Source: Marinobacter mangrovi
Lineage (GTDB): Bacteria; Pseudomonadota; Gammaproteobacteria; Pseudomonadales; Oleiphilaceae
Direction: 5' to 3'
DNA length: 64,000 nucleotides
Assembly (NCBI RefSeq): GCF_016798325.1
Contig: NZ_JAERVO010000005.1
Span: forward strand, 307,367-371,366
Within the stretch, counting starts at the first letter, position 1. Each line of letters opens with the position of its first letter. The notes beneath the pieces are model-generated. The model did no database searches and had not been told where the DNA came from. It saw only the letters and a list, made by a program, of their open reading frames with translations. The position numbers and the translations under genes were made by a program. Of this stretch, positions 1 through 7,697 are shown piece by piece.

Positions 1-43
1 TAAATAGGCATATTATTTACCAAATTATGAAAGGTCAATAGGC

Positions 44-484
44 ATGCAACTCACCGCGCATACTGATTACTCCCTACGCCTGCTCATCTACATGGCGGTG
101 CGTACGGATGCCGAGCCGGCCACCGTGCAGGATGTCGCGCTGCATTACGGGATTTCCGCCAACCACGTGGCCAAGGTGGCCCGCACCCTGGTGCAGTTGG
201 GTTACCTGAAGAGTCAGCGAGGCCGGGGCGGCGGACTGGAACTCACCCGGGCGCCCAACGAGATCAACATCGGAGAAGTGGTCCGCAAGACAGAGAACCT
301 GCGGCTACTGGAATGCTTCGGGCCGAATTCCACCTGCCCCATCGAACCCGGCTGCGCCCTCAAAGGCGTGCTGGGGGAAGCACTGCAGGCGTTTATCGAC
401 GTGCTGGACCGGTACGTGCTGTCGGATGTGGTAGAAAACCGGCAGGAATTGCGGGGACTGCTGGCGAAACAGGCGGCGAGCTAG
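44..484 (+). CDS. nsrR: Rrf2-family regulator, NsrR-type
   Basis: 146-residue Rrf2-family DNA-binding regulator. The N-terminal winged helix (about residues 1-75, beginning MQLTAHTDYSLRLLIY) is followed by the three-cysteine cluster C91, C98 and C104 in LLECFGPNSTCPIEPGCALK. That spacing is typical of NsrR, the nitric-oxide-sensing [Fe-S] repressor, rather than IscR. AAAGG about nine bases upstream supports the ATG. Nitric oxide stress genes are its known targets, but none of the usual ones (hmp, norV) is adjacent, so the regulon is inferred from the family. The 43 bases upstream are AT-rich and could hold an autoregulatory site; I could not define one. Confidence 0.85.
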   Translation: MQLTAHTDYSLRLLIYMAVRTDAEPATVQDVALHYGISANHVAKVARTLVQLGYLKSQRGRGGGLELTRAPNEINIGEVVRKTENLRLLECFGPNSTCPIEPGCALKGVLGEALQAFIDVLDRYVLSDVVENRQELRGLLAKQAAS

Positions 485-705
485 AAGGTACTGCCTTTGA
501 CGCCGAGCCGATCAAGAAACACATGCAGTTCGGCTTCACTCATATTGATGTGCTCGACCACCCGGCCATAGAGCATGGCCGTGGGCACGTTGCGCCCGCC
601 CAGCTCCTTCTGGGTCTCGCTGAGCACGTAGAGAATCAGCCGTTCCACGCGGTTCAGCCCATCGCGCACATCGGGGATAAAATCACGTTCGTCCTGATAC
701 TCCAT
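481..705 (-). CDS. Small conserved hypothetical protein (74 aa)
   Basis: Short acidic protein opening MEYQDERDFIPDVRDGLNRV. It has a predicted helical middle (RLILYVLSETQKEL) and no signal peptide or membrane segment. Its 3' end overlaps the end of the nsrR-like gene by four bases in convergent orientation. I do not recognise the family. Codon use and the absence of a better frame on the other strand suggest it is real. AGGGCAGG just upstream of the ATG could serve as ribosome-binding site. Confidence 0.6.
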   Translation of the reverse strand: MEYQDERDFIPDVRDGLNRVERLILYVLSETQKELGGRNVPTAMLYGRVVEHINMSEAELHVFLDRLGVKGSTF

Positions 706-850
706 GGGCCTGCCCTCGCGGTTGGAAACCCAAGTATGAAAAATCGACCGCCATCGGGCAACCGGCCGTCAGATTGATCCTGGGCAATATCCCCATCGCC
801 CACCGGCGTTAGGCTGATGACTCACCTTCAGCCTGCAGGAAGCGCCACCC

Positions 851-1834
851 ATGCGTGCCATGGTCCTCCATCAGCAACGCCAACCCCTCCGCCTTGAGGA
901 CGTTCCGATCCCGGAACCCGACGACCATCAGGTGCAGATCCGCGTGACGGCCTGCGGCATCTGCCGGACCGACCTCCACGTGGTGGATGCCGACCTGACC
1001 GAGCCGGCGCTGCCGCTGATTCCCGGACACCAGATCGTCGGCATCGTTTCCAAAACCGGCCGCAACGTAAGCGGCTTCGAAGTGGGCCAGCGTATCGGCG
1101 TGCCCTGGCTGGGCGGCAGTTGCGGTCACTGCGATTATTGCCAGAGCGACCGGGAAAACCTCTGCGACAATGCCCGCTACACCGGTTACCAGATCAACGG
1201 CGGCTTCGCCGAATACACCGTCGCCGATGCCAGCTACTGCTTCCCGATTCCCGACGGCTTCAGTGACCAACAGGCCGCGCCGTTGCTCTGCGCCGGCCTG
1301 ATCGGCTACCGCGCCTACCGGCGAATCAGCGATGCCCGGCACATCGGCCTGTACGGTTTTGGCTCGGCGGCCCACATCCTGATCCAGGTGGCCCGCCATG
1401 CCGGCCAGGCCGTCTACGCCTTCACCCGGCCGGGGGATACCGAGGCAAAATCCTTCGCCCTGTCCCTCGGTGCGACCTGGGTCGGGGATGCCTCCATGAC
1501 GCCCCCACACCTTCTGGACGGCGCCATCATCTTCGCCCCGGCGGGCGAGCTGGTGCCCGACGCTTTGCACACCGTGCGCAAGGGCGGTCGCGTCGTCTGC
1601 GCCGGCATCCACATGTCCGACATCCCGTCGTTCCCTTACGACCTGCTCTGGGGCGAGCGGGAACTCTGTTCCATCGCCAACCTGACCCGGCGCGACGGCG
1701 AAGCCTTCCTGCCCCTCGCGGCCCGGATTCCGGTGGAGACCACCGTCCACACCTACTCCCTGGAGCGGGCGAACGAGGCACTGGATGATTTGCGAGCCGG
1801 GCGCTTCAATGGCTCCGCCGTCCTGACGCTGTGA
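851..1834 (+). CDS. Zinc-dependent alcohol dehydrogenase family protein
   Basis: Medium-chain dehydrogenase/reductase of 327 residues. The catalytic zinc ligands are C38 (CGICRTD) and H60 (IPGH), and the glutamate normally following this His is Gln here (GHQIVG). The structural zinc site is C91, C94, C97 and C105 (CGHCDYCQSDRENLC). A glycine-rich nucleotide loop (YGFGSAAH, about residue 174) marks the Rossmann domain. Such enzymes oxidise alcohols or reduce aldehydes with NAD(P); the substrate cannot be told from sequence. It stands alone, with no obvious partner, and the start is well placed after AGGAAG. Confidence 0.85.
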   Translation: MRAMVLHQQRQPLRLEDVPIPEPDDHQVQIRVTACGICRTDLHVVDADLTEPALPLIPGHQIVGIVSKTGRNVSGFEVGQRIGVPWLGGSCGHCDYCQSDRENLCDNARYTGYQINGGFAEYTVADASYCFPIPDGFSDQQAAPLLCAGLIGYRAYRRISDARHIGLYGFGSAAHILIQVARHAGQAVYAFTRPGDTEAKSFALSLGATWVGDASMTPPHLLDGAIIFAPAGELVPDALHTVRKGGRVVCAGIHMSDIPSFPYDLLWGERELCSIANLTRRDGEAFLPLAARIPVETTVHTYSLERANEALDDLRAGRFNGSAVLTL

Positions 1835-1859
1835 TGGGCCTCAGCCGACCCGTTCGGCC

Positions 1860-2258
1860 TCAATCGTATTCAGCGGCTTGCGGCAAATCGTCGGTGATGT
1901 CGAACCACGGCGCCTTGCTCCCCACGAACACATGGCGCTCCGCTTTGACGACCGGGTCCGTATCCAGCGTTCCCAGCGGGAAGCCGTAGATGTCAGGATG
2001 CTCATCAAAGCGGGTATACAGGCTGGAACCGCAGCGCGAGCAGAATCCCTTGTGCTCGCCAGGCGACGATTCAAAGAACGTGATCAACTCCGCGCCGGTC
2101 AACGTCGTCCAGTCCGCCGCATTCACCTTCGCCCGCGTGCGAAACGCCGAGGCGTGCAGTTTACGGCACATGGAGCAATGGCAGTTCAGTACATCCGTCA
2201 GTTCACCGCGGATGTCGTAGGTCACACCCCCGCAGAGGCAGCTGCCTTTATGGATCAT
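1860..2258 (-). CDS. GFA (glutathione-dependent formaldehyde-activating) family protein
   Basis: 132-residue CENP-V/GFA fold protein. Paired cysteines (CLCGG; NCHCSMCRK; FCSRCGSSLY) form the zinc sites of the family. The frame opens further upstream, but the start at 2258 (MIHKGSCLCGG) is preceded by GGAG seven to eight bases away and matches the usual family N-terminus. Members were named for glutathione-dependent formaldehyde handling, but most are uncharacterised. It lies convergent to the alcohol dehydrogenase, which makes a shared aldehyde-related role conceivable but unproven. Confidence 0.85.
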   Translation of the reverse strand: MIHKGSCLCGGVTYDIRGELTDVLNCHCSMCRKLHASAFRTRAKVNAADWTTLTGAELITFFESSPGEHKGFCSRCGSSLYTRFDEHPDIYGFPLGTLDTDPVVKAERHVFVGSKAPWFDITDDLPQAAEYD

Positions 2259-2411
2259 CGACGTTTCTCCTTGTCGAATGTGGTATGAATCAATCCTGTT
2301 TCGCTTGCGCGTAGTTGACGCTGGCCAAGGCGGCACAGACCGCTATACCGCAGCCGGTGGCTTCTTCCTGAATAACCGCTTTCACGGGTTTACTCCGCTC
2401 GGAACGAATCG

Positions 2412-2744
2412 TCAGGAGTCCCGGGGCGCAAACATGATGATGGCCATACCCGCCAGAGCCACGCCGGAACCCACCAGATCCCACACCGTTGGCCGGATGC
2501 CATCCACCGCCCATAGCCACAGGATGGCGACAAAGATGTAGACGCCCCCGTAAGCCGCATACACCCGACCGGCTGCGGTCGGATGAAGCGACAACAGCCA
2601 CGCAAAAGCCGCCAGACTCAACGCGCCCGGCACCAGCAGCCAGGCCGTCTTACCCTCGCGCAGCCACAGATACGGCAGATAACAGCCCACGATTTCCGCC
2701 ACGGCGGTGACCAGGAAGAGGCCGAGTGTCTTTAGTTCAGTCAA
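2412..2744 (-). CDS. YnfA family (UPF0060) membrane protein
   Basis: 110-residue integral membrane protein with four predicted helices (about 5-25, 33-50, 60-80 and 88-106). The UPF0060 signature runs through the [18 protein letters not shown] and [20 protein letters not shown] segments. The family belongs to the small multidrug resistance-like transporters, with function poorly defined. The inferred start is TTG at 2744, with GGAG a suitable distance upstream. It stands in a minus-strand series of small accessory genes. Confidence 0.88.
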   Translation of the reverse strand: MTELKTLGLFLVTAVAEIVGCYLPYLWLREGKTAWLLVPGALSLAAFAWLLSLHPTAAGRVYAAYGGVYIFVAILWLWAVDGIRPTVWDLVGSGVALAGMAIIMFAPRDS

Positions 2745-2773
2745 AAACGAGTCTCCCGTGAGTCATGCCGGTG

Positions 2774-3205
2774 TTACTGACCTCGCAACACCACCTCGCC
2801 CGTTCGAGGATTCGTCAGCGTCACATTTTCAAGCGCTTTGATAAGCCACTGCTCGTCCTGCTTCTTCAGGACAGCGAGGATCAGCGTATCGACCTGATGT
2901 GGTCCAGCAGGGTGAGCCGCCCCGGCCGACAGACGGCTCCAAAAATGGATCACGACCGCGCCCTCCGCAATTGGAACCACGTCGATCAGCTCATTGGACA
3001 GCGTCGAGTCGCTGTAGATGGTGCTGTGAATCGGGGTATGCATCGCCACGATCGCCTCAACGCCCCGGACATAGTGACCGAAGCGATTGACGAACGTGGC
3101 ATCGTCATCAAACAGGCGACCAAAAGCGGCCATATCGTGGGCATTCCAGGCCGCCTGGAATGCGGCAGGTACATCTTCGGGTTGCTCGATTCGGGTCATG
3201 GACAT
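2774..3205 (-). CDS. SgcJ/EcaC-type SnoaL-like (NTF2-fold) protein
   Basis: 143-residue protein with the NTF2/SnoaL cone fold: an N-terminal helix pair (DVPAAFQAAWNAHDMAAFGRLF), then DDDATFVNRFGHYVRG and a C-terminal sheet (WLIKALENVTL). It resembles SgcJ/EcaC-annotated proteins. Catalytic function is unknown. It neighbours a second NTF2-fold gene at 3307-3684 on the same strand. Confidence 0.75.
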   Translation of the reverse strand: MSMTRIEQPEDVPAAFQAAWNAHDMAAFGRLFDDDATFVNRFGHYVRGVEAIVAMHTPIHSTIYSDSTLSNELIDVVPIAEGAVVIHFWSRLSAGAAHPAGPHQVDTLILAVLKKQDEQWLIKALENVTLTNPRTGEVVLRGQ

Positions 3206-3306
3206 GGACGGCGCCTTGATTCTTTTTGTGGCGGAGCGGAAAAGAAGCGCGGACTGTACGGTTGCGAATTCTGGAGAGCATCGGGGAATTCGTGGTGGCC
3301 TTTCCG

Positions 3307-3684
3307 TTACTCGGCAGAAGGAAGATTGCCGCCCAGCATGTTCTCGACCACCGCGGCGTTGTAGAAGGTTTCAACGGTCTGGATTTTATCGTTCCGGACG
3401 CGGAACCAGACCGCCAGTCGCACATCCCCGATGGGCTCGAAATAGGTCTGGTAATCCAGGATCGCGAAGACGTGATCATCGTCAGCACTGAGCTGGCGCA
3501 CGATCAGATCTTTCTGGATGGCCGCCATGCCGAACTGATAGGCCAGCATGTCGTCGCGGCTGAGCAAGTGCATGTTCGGCCCGACATACTCGAACCCCTG
3601 ATCAACAAGCAGGGCCTTCGCCTCATCGAAACGCTGGGCCTGAATATCGGCGATAAACTGCGCCACGATGTCTTTTGGCTGCAT
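3307..3684 (-). CDS. Nuclear transport factor 2 (SnoaL-like) family protein
   Basis: 125-residue NTF2-fold protein. I chose the start at 3684 (MQPKDIVAQFIADIQAQRFD) because GGAG lies about ten bases upstream and the homologous fold begins there; the open frame extends to 3765 without looking coding. Residues such as the FEPIGDVRLAVWFRV strand fit a small ligand-binding cone. No catalytic dyad could be assigned. It is the last chromosomal gene before the integron's distal end. Confidence 0.75.
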   Translation of the reverse strand: MQPKDIVAQFIADIQAQRFDEAKALLVDQGFEYVGPNMHLLSRDDMLAYQFGMAAIQKDLIVRQLSADDDHVFAILDYQTYFEPIGDVRLAVWFRVRNDKIQTVETFYNAAVVENMLGGNLPSAE

Positions 3685-3814
3685 AGGTGGACTCCACTTC
3701 CTGTGGGGGGCGGTTTGGACGTCTGGATTCAGGTGAATGCTACAAAACTCCGGCATCCGTTTCACGTGTATACCAGAAGTGGGGGGATGACAACGAGTCT
3801 TTGGGCATTATTTT

Positions 3815-3861
3815 TCGGCGCTGGGGGGAAGTCCACATCGTCGTGCCTGCGATGGTTATAA
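3815..3861 (-). other. Vestigial distal attC (attC28)
   Basis: CGTGCCTGCGATGGTTATAA at 3842-3861 copies the R''-side end of the complete attC at 7143-7224, which has GTGCCTGCGATGGTTATGC. The stop codon of the aminopeptidase gene overlaps the GTTA core, as in other cassettes. No R' partner (TAACGCC) is found to the left, so the site looks truncated. It marks the inferred outer edge of the array. Confidence 0.55.
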
Positions 3862-4629
3862 TCGCTCTTCGGCTCTAAGCGTCAGCACCTCGTAACCATC
3901 AGAAGTAACGGCGATGGTATGCTCCCACTGAGCAGATAATTTCTTATCGCTGGTGACGACCGTCCAACCGTCTTTCTTCAGCTTAACCTTGGCCTTACCC
4001 TGATTAATCATCGGCTCTATGGTAAACACCATCCCTTCTTGCAGCACTAAACCTTTACCCGGTTGGCCATAATGCAGAACCTGTGGTTCCTCATGCATTT
4101 CACGCCCAATTCCATGCCCACAATACTCGCGAACGACAGAATAGCCGTGTTTGTGGGCGTGGCTCTGAATAGCATGGCCAACATCACCGAGGGTTGAGCC
4201 AGGCTTTACACGACGAATTCCTTCCCACATTGCCTCGTAGGTTTTATCGACCAAACGCTTGGCGACCGGAGTCACGGTGCCGATCATGTACATTTTGCTG
4301 GAGTCCGCTATAAACCCGCCTTTCTCTAACGTGATATCAACGTTGATGATGTCGCCGGATTTCAGCGTCTGAGTGCTTGAAGGGACACCGTGGCATACAA
4401 CGCGGTTTACAGAGCTATTCAATACATACTGATACCCGTACTGCCCTTTACTCGCTGGACGGGCATGCAGTTGATCGACGATGTACCTTTCCGCCAGATC
4501 ATTGATCTCCATCGTAGAGATACCCGCCTCGATAAAGCCATCGAGGTAATCAAAAACCGTTGCCAGAAGCCGACCAGACTCCCGCATTACGCTCAATTCT
4601 TCAGCACTTTTCAGATTGATACTACCCAC
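3856..4629 (-). CDS. map: Type I methionine aminopeptidase (terminal cassette)
   Basis: 257-residue M24A peptidase that would remove N-terminal Met from nascent proteins. The five metal ligands are visible: D98 (INVDIT), D109 (FIADSSK), H172 (CGHGIG), E205 (FTIEPM) and E236 (QWEHT), plus H80 (VVCHGVP). It overlaps the upstream ParD-like gene by eight bases, implying translational coupling. Base composition is more AT-rich than the flanking chromosome. Its stop codon sits in an attC-like core, so I read it as the distal integron cassette. A housekeeping map gene is expected elsewhere, so this is probably a second, specialised copy. Confidence 0.9.
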   Translation of the reverse strand: MGSINLKSAEELSVMRESGRLLATVFDYLDGFIEAGISTMEINDLAERYIVDQLHARPASKGQYGYQYVLNSSVNRVVCHGVPSSTQTLKSGDIINVDITLEKGGFIADSSKMYMIGTVTPVAKRLVDKTYEAMWEGIRRVKPGSTLGDVGHAIQSHAHKHGYSVVREYCGHGIGREMHEEPQVLHYGQPGKGLVLQEGMVFTIEPMINQGKAKVKLKKDGWTVVTSDKKLSAQWEHTIAVTSDGYEVLTLRAEERL

Positions 4630-4828
4630 CCACAGCCTTCCTTATATCAACTTCCGCCAGCTTCATTTGGTCGCGCATGATGTCAGAGAAAGACATAGTG
4701 GGATTCGCCTCTGCAAGCATGCCTATTTTGATCCAATACTCAGCCTGCGCATTGATAGAGCGCACCATTACTGCACTGGCCTTGCGAATCTCCCCATGGA
4801 GTTCGTCGTCAATTTTGACAATTCCCAT
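4622..4828 (-). CDS. ParD-like antitoxin-family protein
   Basis: 68-residue protein starting MGIVKIDDELHGEIRKAS, a ribbon-helix-helix-type opening of the ParD_like family. SINAQAEYWIKIGMLAEANP follows. RHH proteins bind DNA as dimers and often repress their own operon. No ParE toxin is adjacent. Instead the gene overlaps map (8 bases), so the two form an operon in which an antitoxin-like protein is paired with a peptidase. Whether this works as a toxin-antitoxin pair is unknown. Confidence 0.75.
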   Translation of the reverse strand: MGIVKIDDELHGEIRKASAVMVRSINAQAEYWIKIGMLAEANPTMSFSDIMRDQMKLAEVDIRKAVGG

Positions 4829-4858
4829 AGCAACCCCGATATATGAAATGTATACGAA

Positions 4859-5293
4859 TCATATATCACCCGCTAAAGGAATGGGAAGTTGGTCAATTTG
4901 AATGTAACGAGGCTGCAGAAAAACCCAATCCCGAGTCGTTCCCCAAAGCCTTTTCAGTGGCTCTTCCTGGCGCGGTGTCACCACCTGCGCGAACGCCTTG
5001 ATCTCATCGGTATGACCCCTGACGAACCAGCCGGCGTCGTGAAGTGCCGCACTGTACGCAGGCCACTCGGCAGGTGCGTTCGTTGCGGTACTTGGAGTGG
5101 AAGACGGAGAGATCCAACTGATGACAGATCAGCTAGTGCACCGCATGTTCGAAACGCTGCTCCCGGCCGTTGACCACGACCATCGCATGTTGATGGTAGC
5201 TACAGTGCTTGAAGCGGGGCATGGGAAACGGGTTCTTGTCGGCCCGCGATCAGTCAGGCTGCCAAATGACGATTCCGGGACTTTTTCTGCAGC
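4859..5293 (-). pseudogene. Decayed insertion (IS1182-like transposase fragment) and remnant reading frame
   Basis: Minus-strand translation shows two broken coding pieces. Around 5225-5090, HAMVVVNGREQRFEHAV, a stop, then LICHQLDLSVFHSKYRNE resembles the N-terminus of IS1182-type transposases (FEHALN...LDLS.F.ARFRND). Across 5128-4859 a second frame is open without a start codon and ends in LHDAGWFVRGHTDEIKAF...YIQIDQLPIPLAGDI. No intact gene and no attC of its own is visible. The stretch lies between cassette 27 and the terminal map pair, so it is probably an inserted and eroded element or a dead cassette. Confidence 0.4.
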
Positions 5294-5393
5294 CTCAACG
5301 CTGAGCTTAGCGGCGCCCCTGTCGTGAAGGCTAAGCCGCAATGAAAAGGGCGTCCGGCGGCCACAGGCCGCGTACTACAGCACCTGGTTATGT
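5294..5393 (-). other. attC27
   Basis: Left core is TCAACGCTG instead of TAACGC, so R' is slightly degenerate; the right core is GTTATGT at 5387-5393. The internal arms (GGCGTCCGGCGG) resemble other sites in the array. It closes the DUF3024 cassette. Confidence 0.7.
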
Positions 5394-5394
5394 G

Positions 5395-5742
5395 CTACCC
5401 GAAGAAACAGCCATTCTCATCGGCATTCACGATAGCAAAGAATTCCTCGATGGATCGTGACTCAGGTTCTGGCGTGTACGAATGCCACTTCAGATCGCTA
5501 CGCATACAGTAGATTTTCCAGCGCTGCGCTTTCTTGACGTAGGTAGCTTTTGCTACGGGTGATTCAATGATCGTGGACGGTTCCCGGAAATGAGGTCGGA
5601 TCTCGACAATTTGCACGCTTTGGCCAGACACCCGAACGTCCATATCTAACTTGGGTCGGATCTCGACTGGCGGCCTCCGATTTTCCAGAAACTCTGAAGC
5701 TGCCCGCTCAATTTTCTTTGATTCAAACTCACTGAATGCCAT
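5395..5742 (-). CDS. DUF3024 domain protein (cassette 27)
   Basis: 115 residues matching the DUF3024 layout throughout: FSEFESKKIERAASEFLENRRPP, VQIVEIRPHF, SPVAKATYVKKAQRWKIYCMRSDLKWHSY and the terminal CFFG. The function of the family is unknown; basic, aromatic-rich strands suggest a small folded cytosolic protein. The gene begins just right of attC27 and is followed by attC26, so it is a single-gene cassette read away from attI. No cassette-internal promoter was identified. Confidence 0.82.
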   Translation of the reverse strand: MAFSEFESKKIERAASEFLENRRPPVEIRPKLDMDVRVSGQSVQIVEIRPHFREPSTIIESPVAKATYVKKAQRWKIYCMRSDLKWHSYTPEPESRSIEEFFAIVNADENGCFFG

Positions 5743-5767
5743 ATGGATTCTCTAAGGGAACGCCCAC

Positions 5768-5852
5768 ATAACGCCAGCCATAAGCGGCGGCCCGACAGGG
5801 ACGTCCGGTGGAGGGTCATCGGCCCGGAACAGACTTAATGGCATTGTTACGT
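5768..5852 (-). other. attC26
   Basis: TAACGCC at 5769-5775 pairs with GTTACGT at 5846-5852. The arms GCCAGCCATAAG and CTTAATGGC are complementary, and the centre has TCCGGTGGAGGGTCATCGGCCCGGA. Similar in sequence to attC21. Confidence 0.85.
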
Positions 5853-6185
5853 TTTGAGTCTGGCACGGAGTTCTTCGGCTGTGTAGGTGAGAGACTCTTG
5901 GCCATAGCGGGGTGAAGCCAAAACATCGACGATTTGTAAGCTCGACGAACCCAACCAGGCGGCACCCAGGAAATTGCTCATCGGTACGAACACCGGGGAC
6001 AGCCCTCTTTGGTTCAAACTCTCGGCGAACACTTCTGCTTTTTCTGCTGACGACCAAACAGGAAGATCCCTGCCACCCTCAGTTGGGAGAGCATAAAGCG
6101 ATTGGCCTGCCATTAGCACCCAAACACCGTCTTGCTCCTGAACAGAGGTGATAAATTCGCGATCACCGATGATTTCTACACTCAT
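5847..6185 (-). CDS. DUF2750 domain protein (cassette 26)
   Basis: 112 residues with the DUF2750 pattern: FITSVQEQDGVWVLMAGQSLYAL, then LPVWSSAEKAEVFAESLNQRG and a C-terminal VPMSNFL segment. No signal peptide or membrane helix. Family function is unknown; the family is frequent in accessory regions. The stop codon falls at the attC26 core, as usual for cassettes here. Confidence 0.78.
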   Translation of the reverse strand: MSVEIIGDREFITSVQEQDGVWVLMAGQSLYALPTEGGRDLPVWSSAEKAEVFAESLNQRGLSPVFVPMSNFLGAAWLGSSSLQIVDVLASPRYGQESLTYTAEELRARLKT

Positions 6186-6217
6186 TCAAATACTCGATGC
6201 ATTGTCGACGACGAAAC

Positions 6218-6349
6218 GTAACGCCGAAAATAAGCGACCGCCTTGGAGCGCAGCGGAAAGGCGGTCCGGTGGAGGGCCGTCAGGCCCGGAGTTATCGATG
6301 CGTGTCCACTCGACTGGGGGAAGTCCACCACTGACCTGACTGGTTAGTT
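6218..6349 (-). other. attC25 (long, 132 bp)
   Basis: TAACGCC at 6219-6225 and GTTAGTT at 6343-6349. The left arm (GACCGCCTTGGAGCGCAGCGGAAAGGCGGTCCGGTGG) is standard, but the right arm carries unrelated sequence including CTGGGGGAAGTCCAC, also present next to attC28. Looks like a chimeric or rearranged site. Confidence 0.65.
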
Positions 6350-6352
6350 GGG

Positions 6353-6745
6353 TTACTCCAAGTTCGGCTCTTCATGCTCCTCCCGTAAATCTAAAAGCTC
6401 AGATCCCGATGCGACCAGAAATACACAGTTGGGCTCAACAGAGACTCCGGTAACAGCAAAATATCTAAGTTCATATGCTGTATCACTAATCTCTTGTGCC
6501 TGCTTCAGCAAGAAATCGGCATTGGCAAAGTTGTCACCGAATCTTCCTAGTTCATCAACTAAATCACCAACCCTCTTTTCCCGTAGCTCAGGCTCGCGAT
6601 CGCCCAAGATCGCCCCGGGAATATCTGGCCGAACCTGACCTACAACGTAGATACGAGATACCCGACTCAAATTTGTGATTCGGCAACTTACATCCGAATC
6701 GGCTGGAGCACTTCCAAGCGCCGTAATCACCTCAGATAATTTCAT
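6353..6745 (-). CDS. Hypothetical protein (cassette 25)
   Basis: 130-residue acidic cytosolic protein opening MKLSEVITALGSAPADSDVSC. The middle is rich in charged helices (LVDELGRFGDNFANADFLLKQAQEISDTAYELRYF), and the tail ends SELLDLREEHEEPNLE. I do not recognise the family. Placement between attC25 and attC24, in the same direction as all other cassette genes, supports it being real. Confidence 0.68.
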   Translation of the reverse strand: MKLSEVITALGSAPADSDVSCRITNLSRVSRIYVVGQVRPDIPGAILGDREPELREKRVGDLVDELGRFGDNFANADFLLKQAQEISDTAYELRYFAVTGVSVEPNCVFLVASGSELLDLREEHEEPNLE

Positions 6746-6762
6746 TGTGGGATAGACACCAA

Positions 6763-6859
6763 CTAACGCTTTTGTTCAGCGGTGCCCTTGCAGCGTAGCG
6801 AAAAGGGCATCCGGTGGAGGGCCCTTTGGCCCGGAACAAACTGGAACTATTAGTTAAAA
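6763..6859 (-). other. attC24
   Basis: TAACGCT at 6764-6770 and GTTAAAA at 6853-6859. The arms TTGTTCAG and CTGGAACTA fold back, with a central TCCGGTGGAGGGCCCTTTGGCCCGGA hairpin. Confidence 0.85.
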
Positions 6860-7132
6860 AATGATCGCGACCAGTGCGAACAACGTGACCACAGCCACAA
6901 TCACCCACCACAGCCCATAAAACTCTAGCTGCCTGGAAATAGCAGAATTTTTACAGCGCTTGTTACGTTGTTTAGCCTCGTTCCAAAAGGTGCTGAAGTT
7001 CGTCCATGACCAAAGTGGGCTAGCCTTCATCTCATAACCATGTTTTCGAAACTCAGCCCTAATTCGAAAGGCTGTCGTAACAGGCCAAAGAGAGCACCCG
7101 ATGAAGATCGTGATAAAGATATAGTCCGTCAT
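6854..7132 (-). CDS. Small membrane protein (cassette 24)
   Basis: 92 residues with two predicted membrane helices (about 3-22, YIFITIFIGCSLWPVTTAF, and about 72-92, GLWWVIVAVVTLFALVAIIF). They are separated by a basic, Trp-rich cytosolic loop (RAEFRKHGYEMKASPLWSWT). Family not recognised. The gene lies between attC24 and attC23 and its stop overlaps the attC24 core. Confidence 0.7.
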   Translation of the reverse strand: MTDYIFITIFIGCSLWPVTTAFRIRAEFRKHGYEMKASPLWSWTNFSTFWNEAKQRNKRCKNSAISRQLEFYGLWWVIVAVVTLFALVAIIF

Positions 7133-7142
7133 CTACTTTGAT

Positions 7143-7224
7143 TTAACGCCCGCAGTATGCGCGACTTTGGAATGGAGGCGAAGCCGCAATGGAAAAGACG
7201 TCGCCGTGCCTGCGATGGTTATGC
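7143..7224 (-). other. attC23
   Basis: TAACGCC at 7144-7150 and GTTATGC at 7218-7224. The arms CGCAGTATGCGCG and CGCCGTGCCTGCG belong to a subtype shared with attC19 and attC4. Confidence 0.85.
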
Positions 7225-7581
7225 ATTTGGCTCTGACCAGACGGCATATTCATTGCCATTTGGATCACTGAAATGAAAACGGCGACCACCCGGGAACGGG
7301 AAAATATCTTTGACGATTTTTCCGCCAGACAACTCTACTTGCTCGAGAGTTACTTCCAAGTCAGTGCTGAAAAGGACGACCAATACACTTCCAGCATCAG
7401 TTGTGGCCACATTGTCTGACTTGAAGAATCCACCATCCAGTCCCGCGTTCTCGATCGCTACGTACTCTGAACCATAGTCTACAAACGTCCACCCAAATGC
7501 ATCACCAAAGAACCTTTTCGTGGCTTCAAGATCCTTGGCGGGAATCTCAACATAATTGATCTTTCCGGTCTCTTTCACAGC
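7219..7581 (-). CDS. VOC (glyoxalase/bleomycin-resistance fold) protein (cassette 23)
   Basis: 120-residue VOC-superfamily protein: GKINYVEIPAKDLEATKRFFGDAFGW begins the first beta-alpha-beta-beta-beta unit, and GGRRFHFSDPNGNEYAVWSE closes the second. I chose GTG at 7581 because AAGGAGG sits five bases upstream. An ATG at 7605 falls inside attC22, so it is unlikely. Such proteins are metal-dependent lyases, dioxygenases or drug binders; the ligand here is not evident. Confidence 0.82.
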   Translation of the reverse strand, partial: AVKETGKINYVEIPAKDLEATKRFFGDAFGWTFVDYGSEYVAIENAGLDGGFFKSDNVATTDAGSVLVVLFSTDLEVTLEQVELSGGKIVKDIFPFPGGRRFHFSDPNGNEYAVWSEPNA

Positions 7582-7594
7582 TTCCTCCTTGATG

Positions 7595-7692
7595 CATAAC
7601 ATCAATGTTCAGCGGACGACTTGAAGCACAGCTTTAAGGCGGCCCGGTGGAAGGCCGTCAGGCCTGGAACGAACTGGAACGCCTGGTTATGG
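7595..7692 (-). other. attC22
   Basis: Left core CATAACATC at 7595-7603 (TAAC kept, the following GCC replaced) and right core GTTATGG at 7686-7692. AATGTTCAGCGG and CTGGAACG arms resemble attC17 and attC6. Confidence 0.8.
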
Positions 7693-7697
7693 GGCAT

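Noticed and set aside
1..43. Possible NsrR-binding palindrome before the nsrR-like gene
   Set aside because: Only a loose AT-rich half-symmetry (AATAGGCATATTATTTA) at the window edge; not enough to call.
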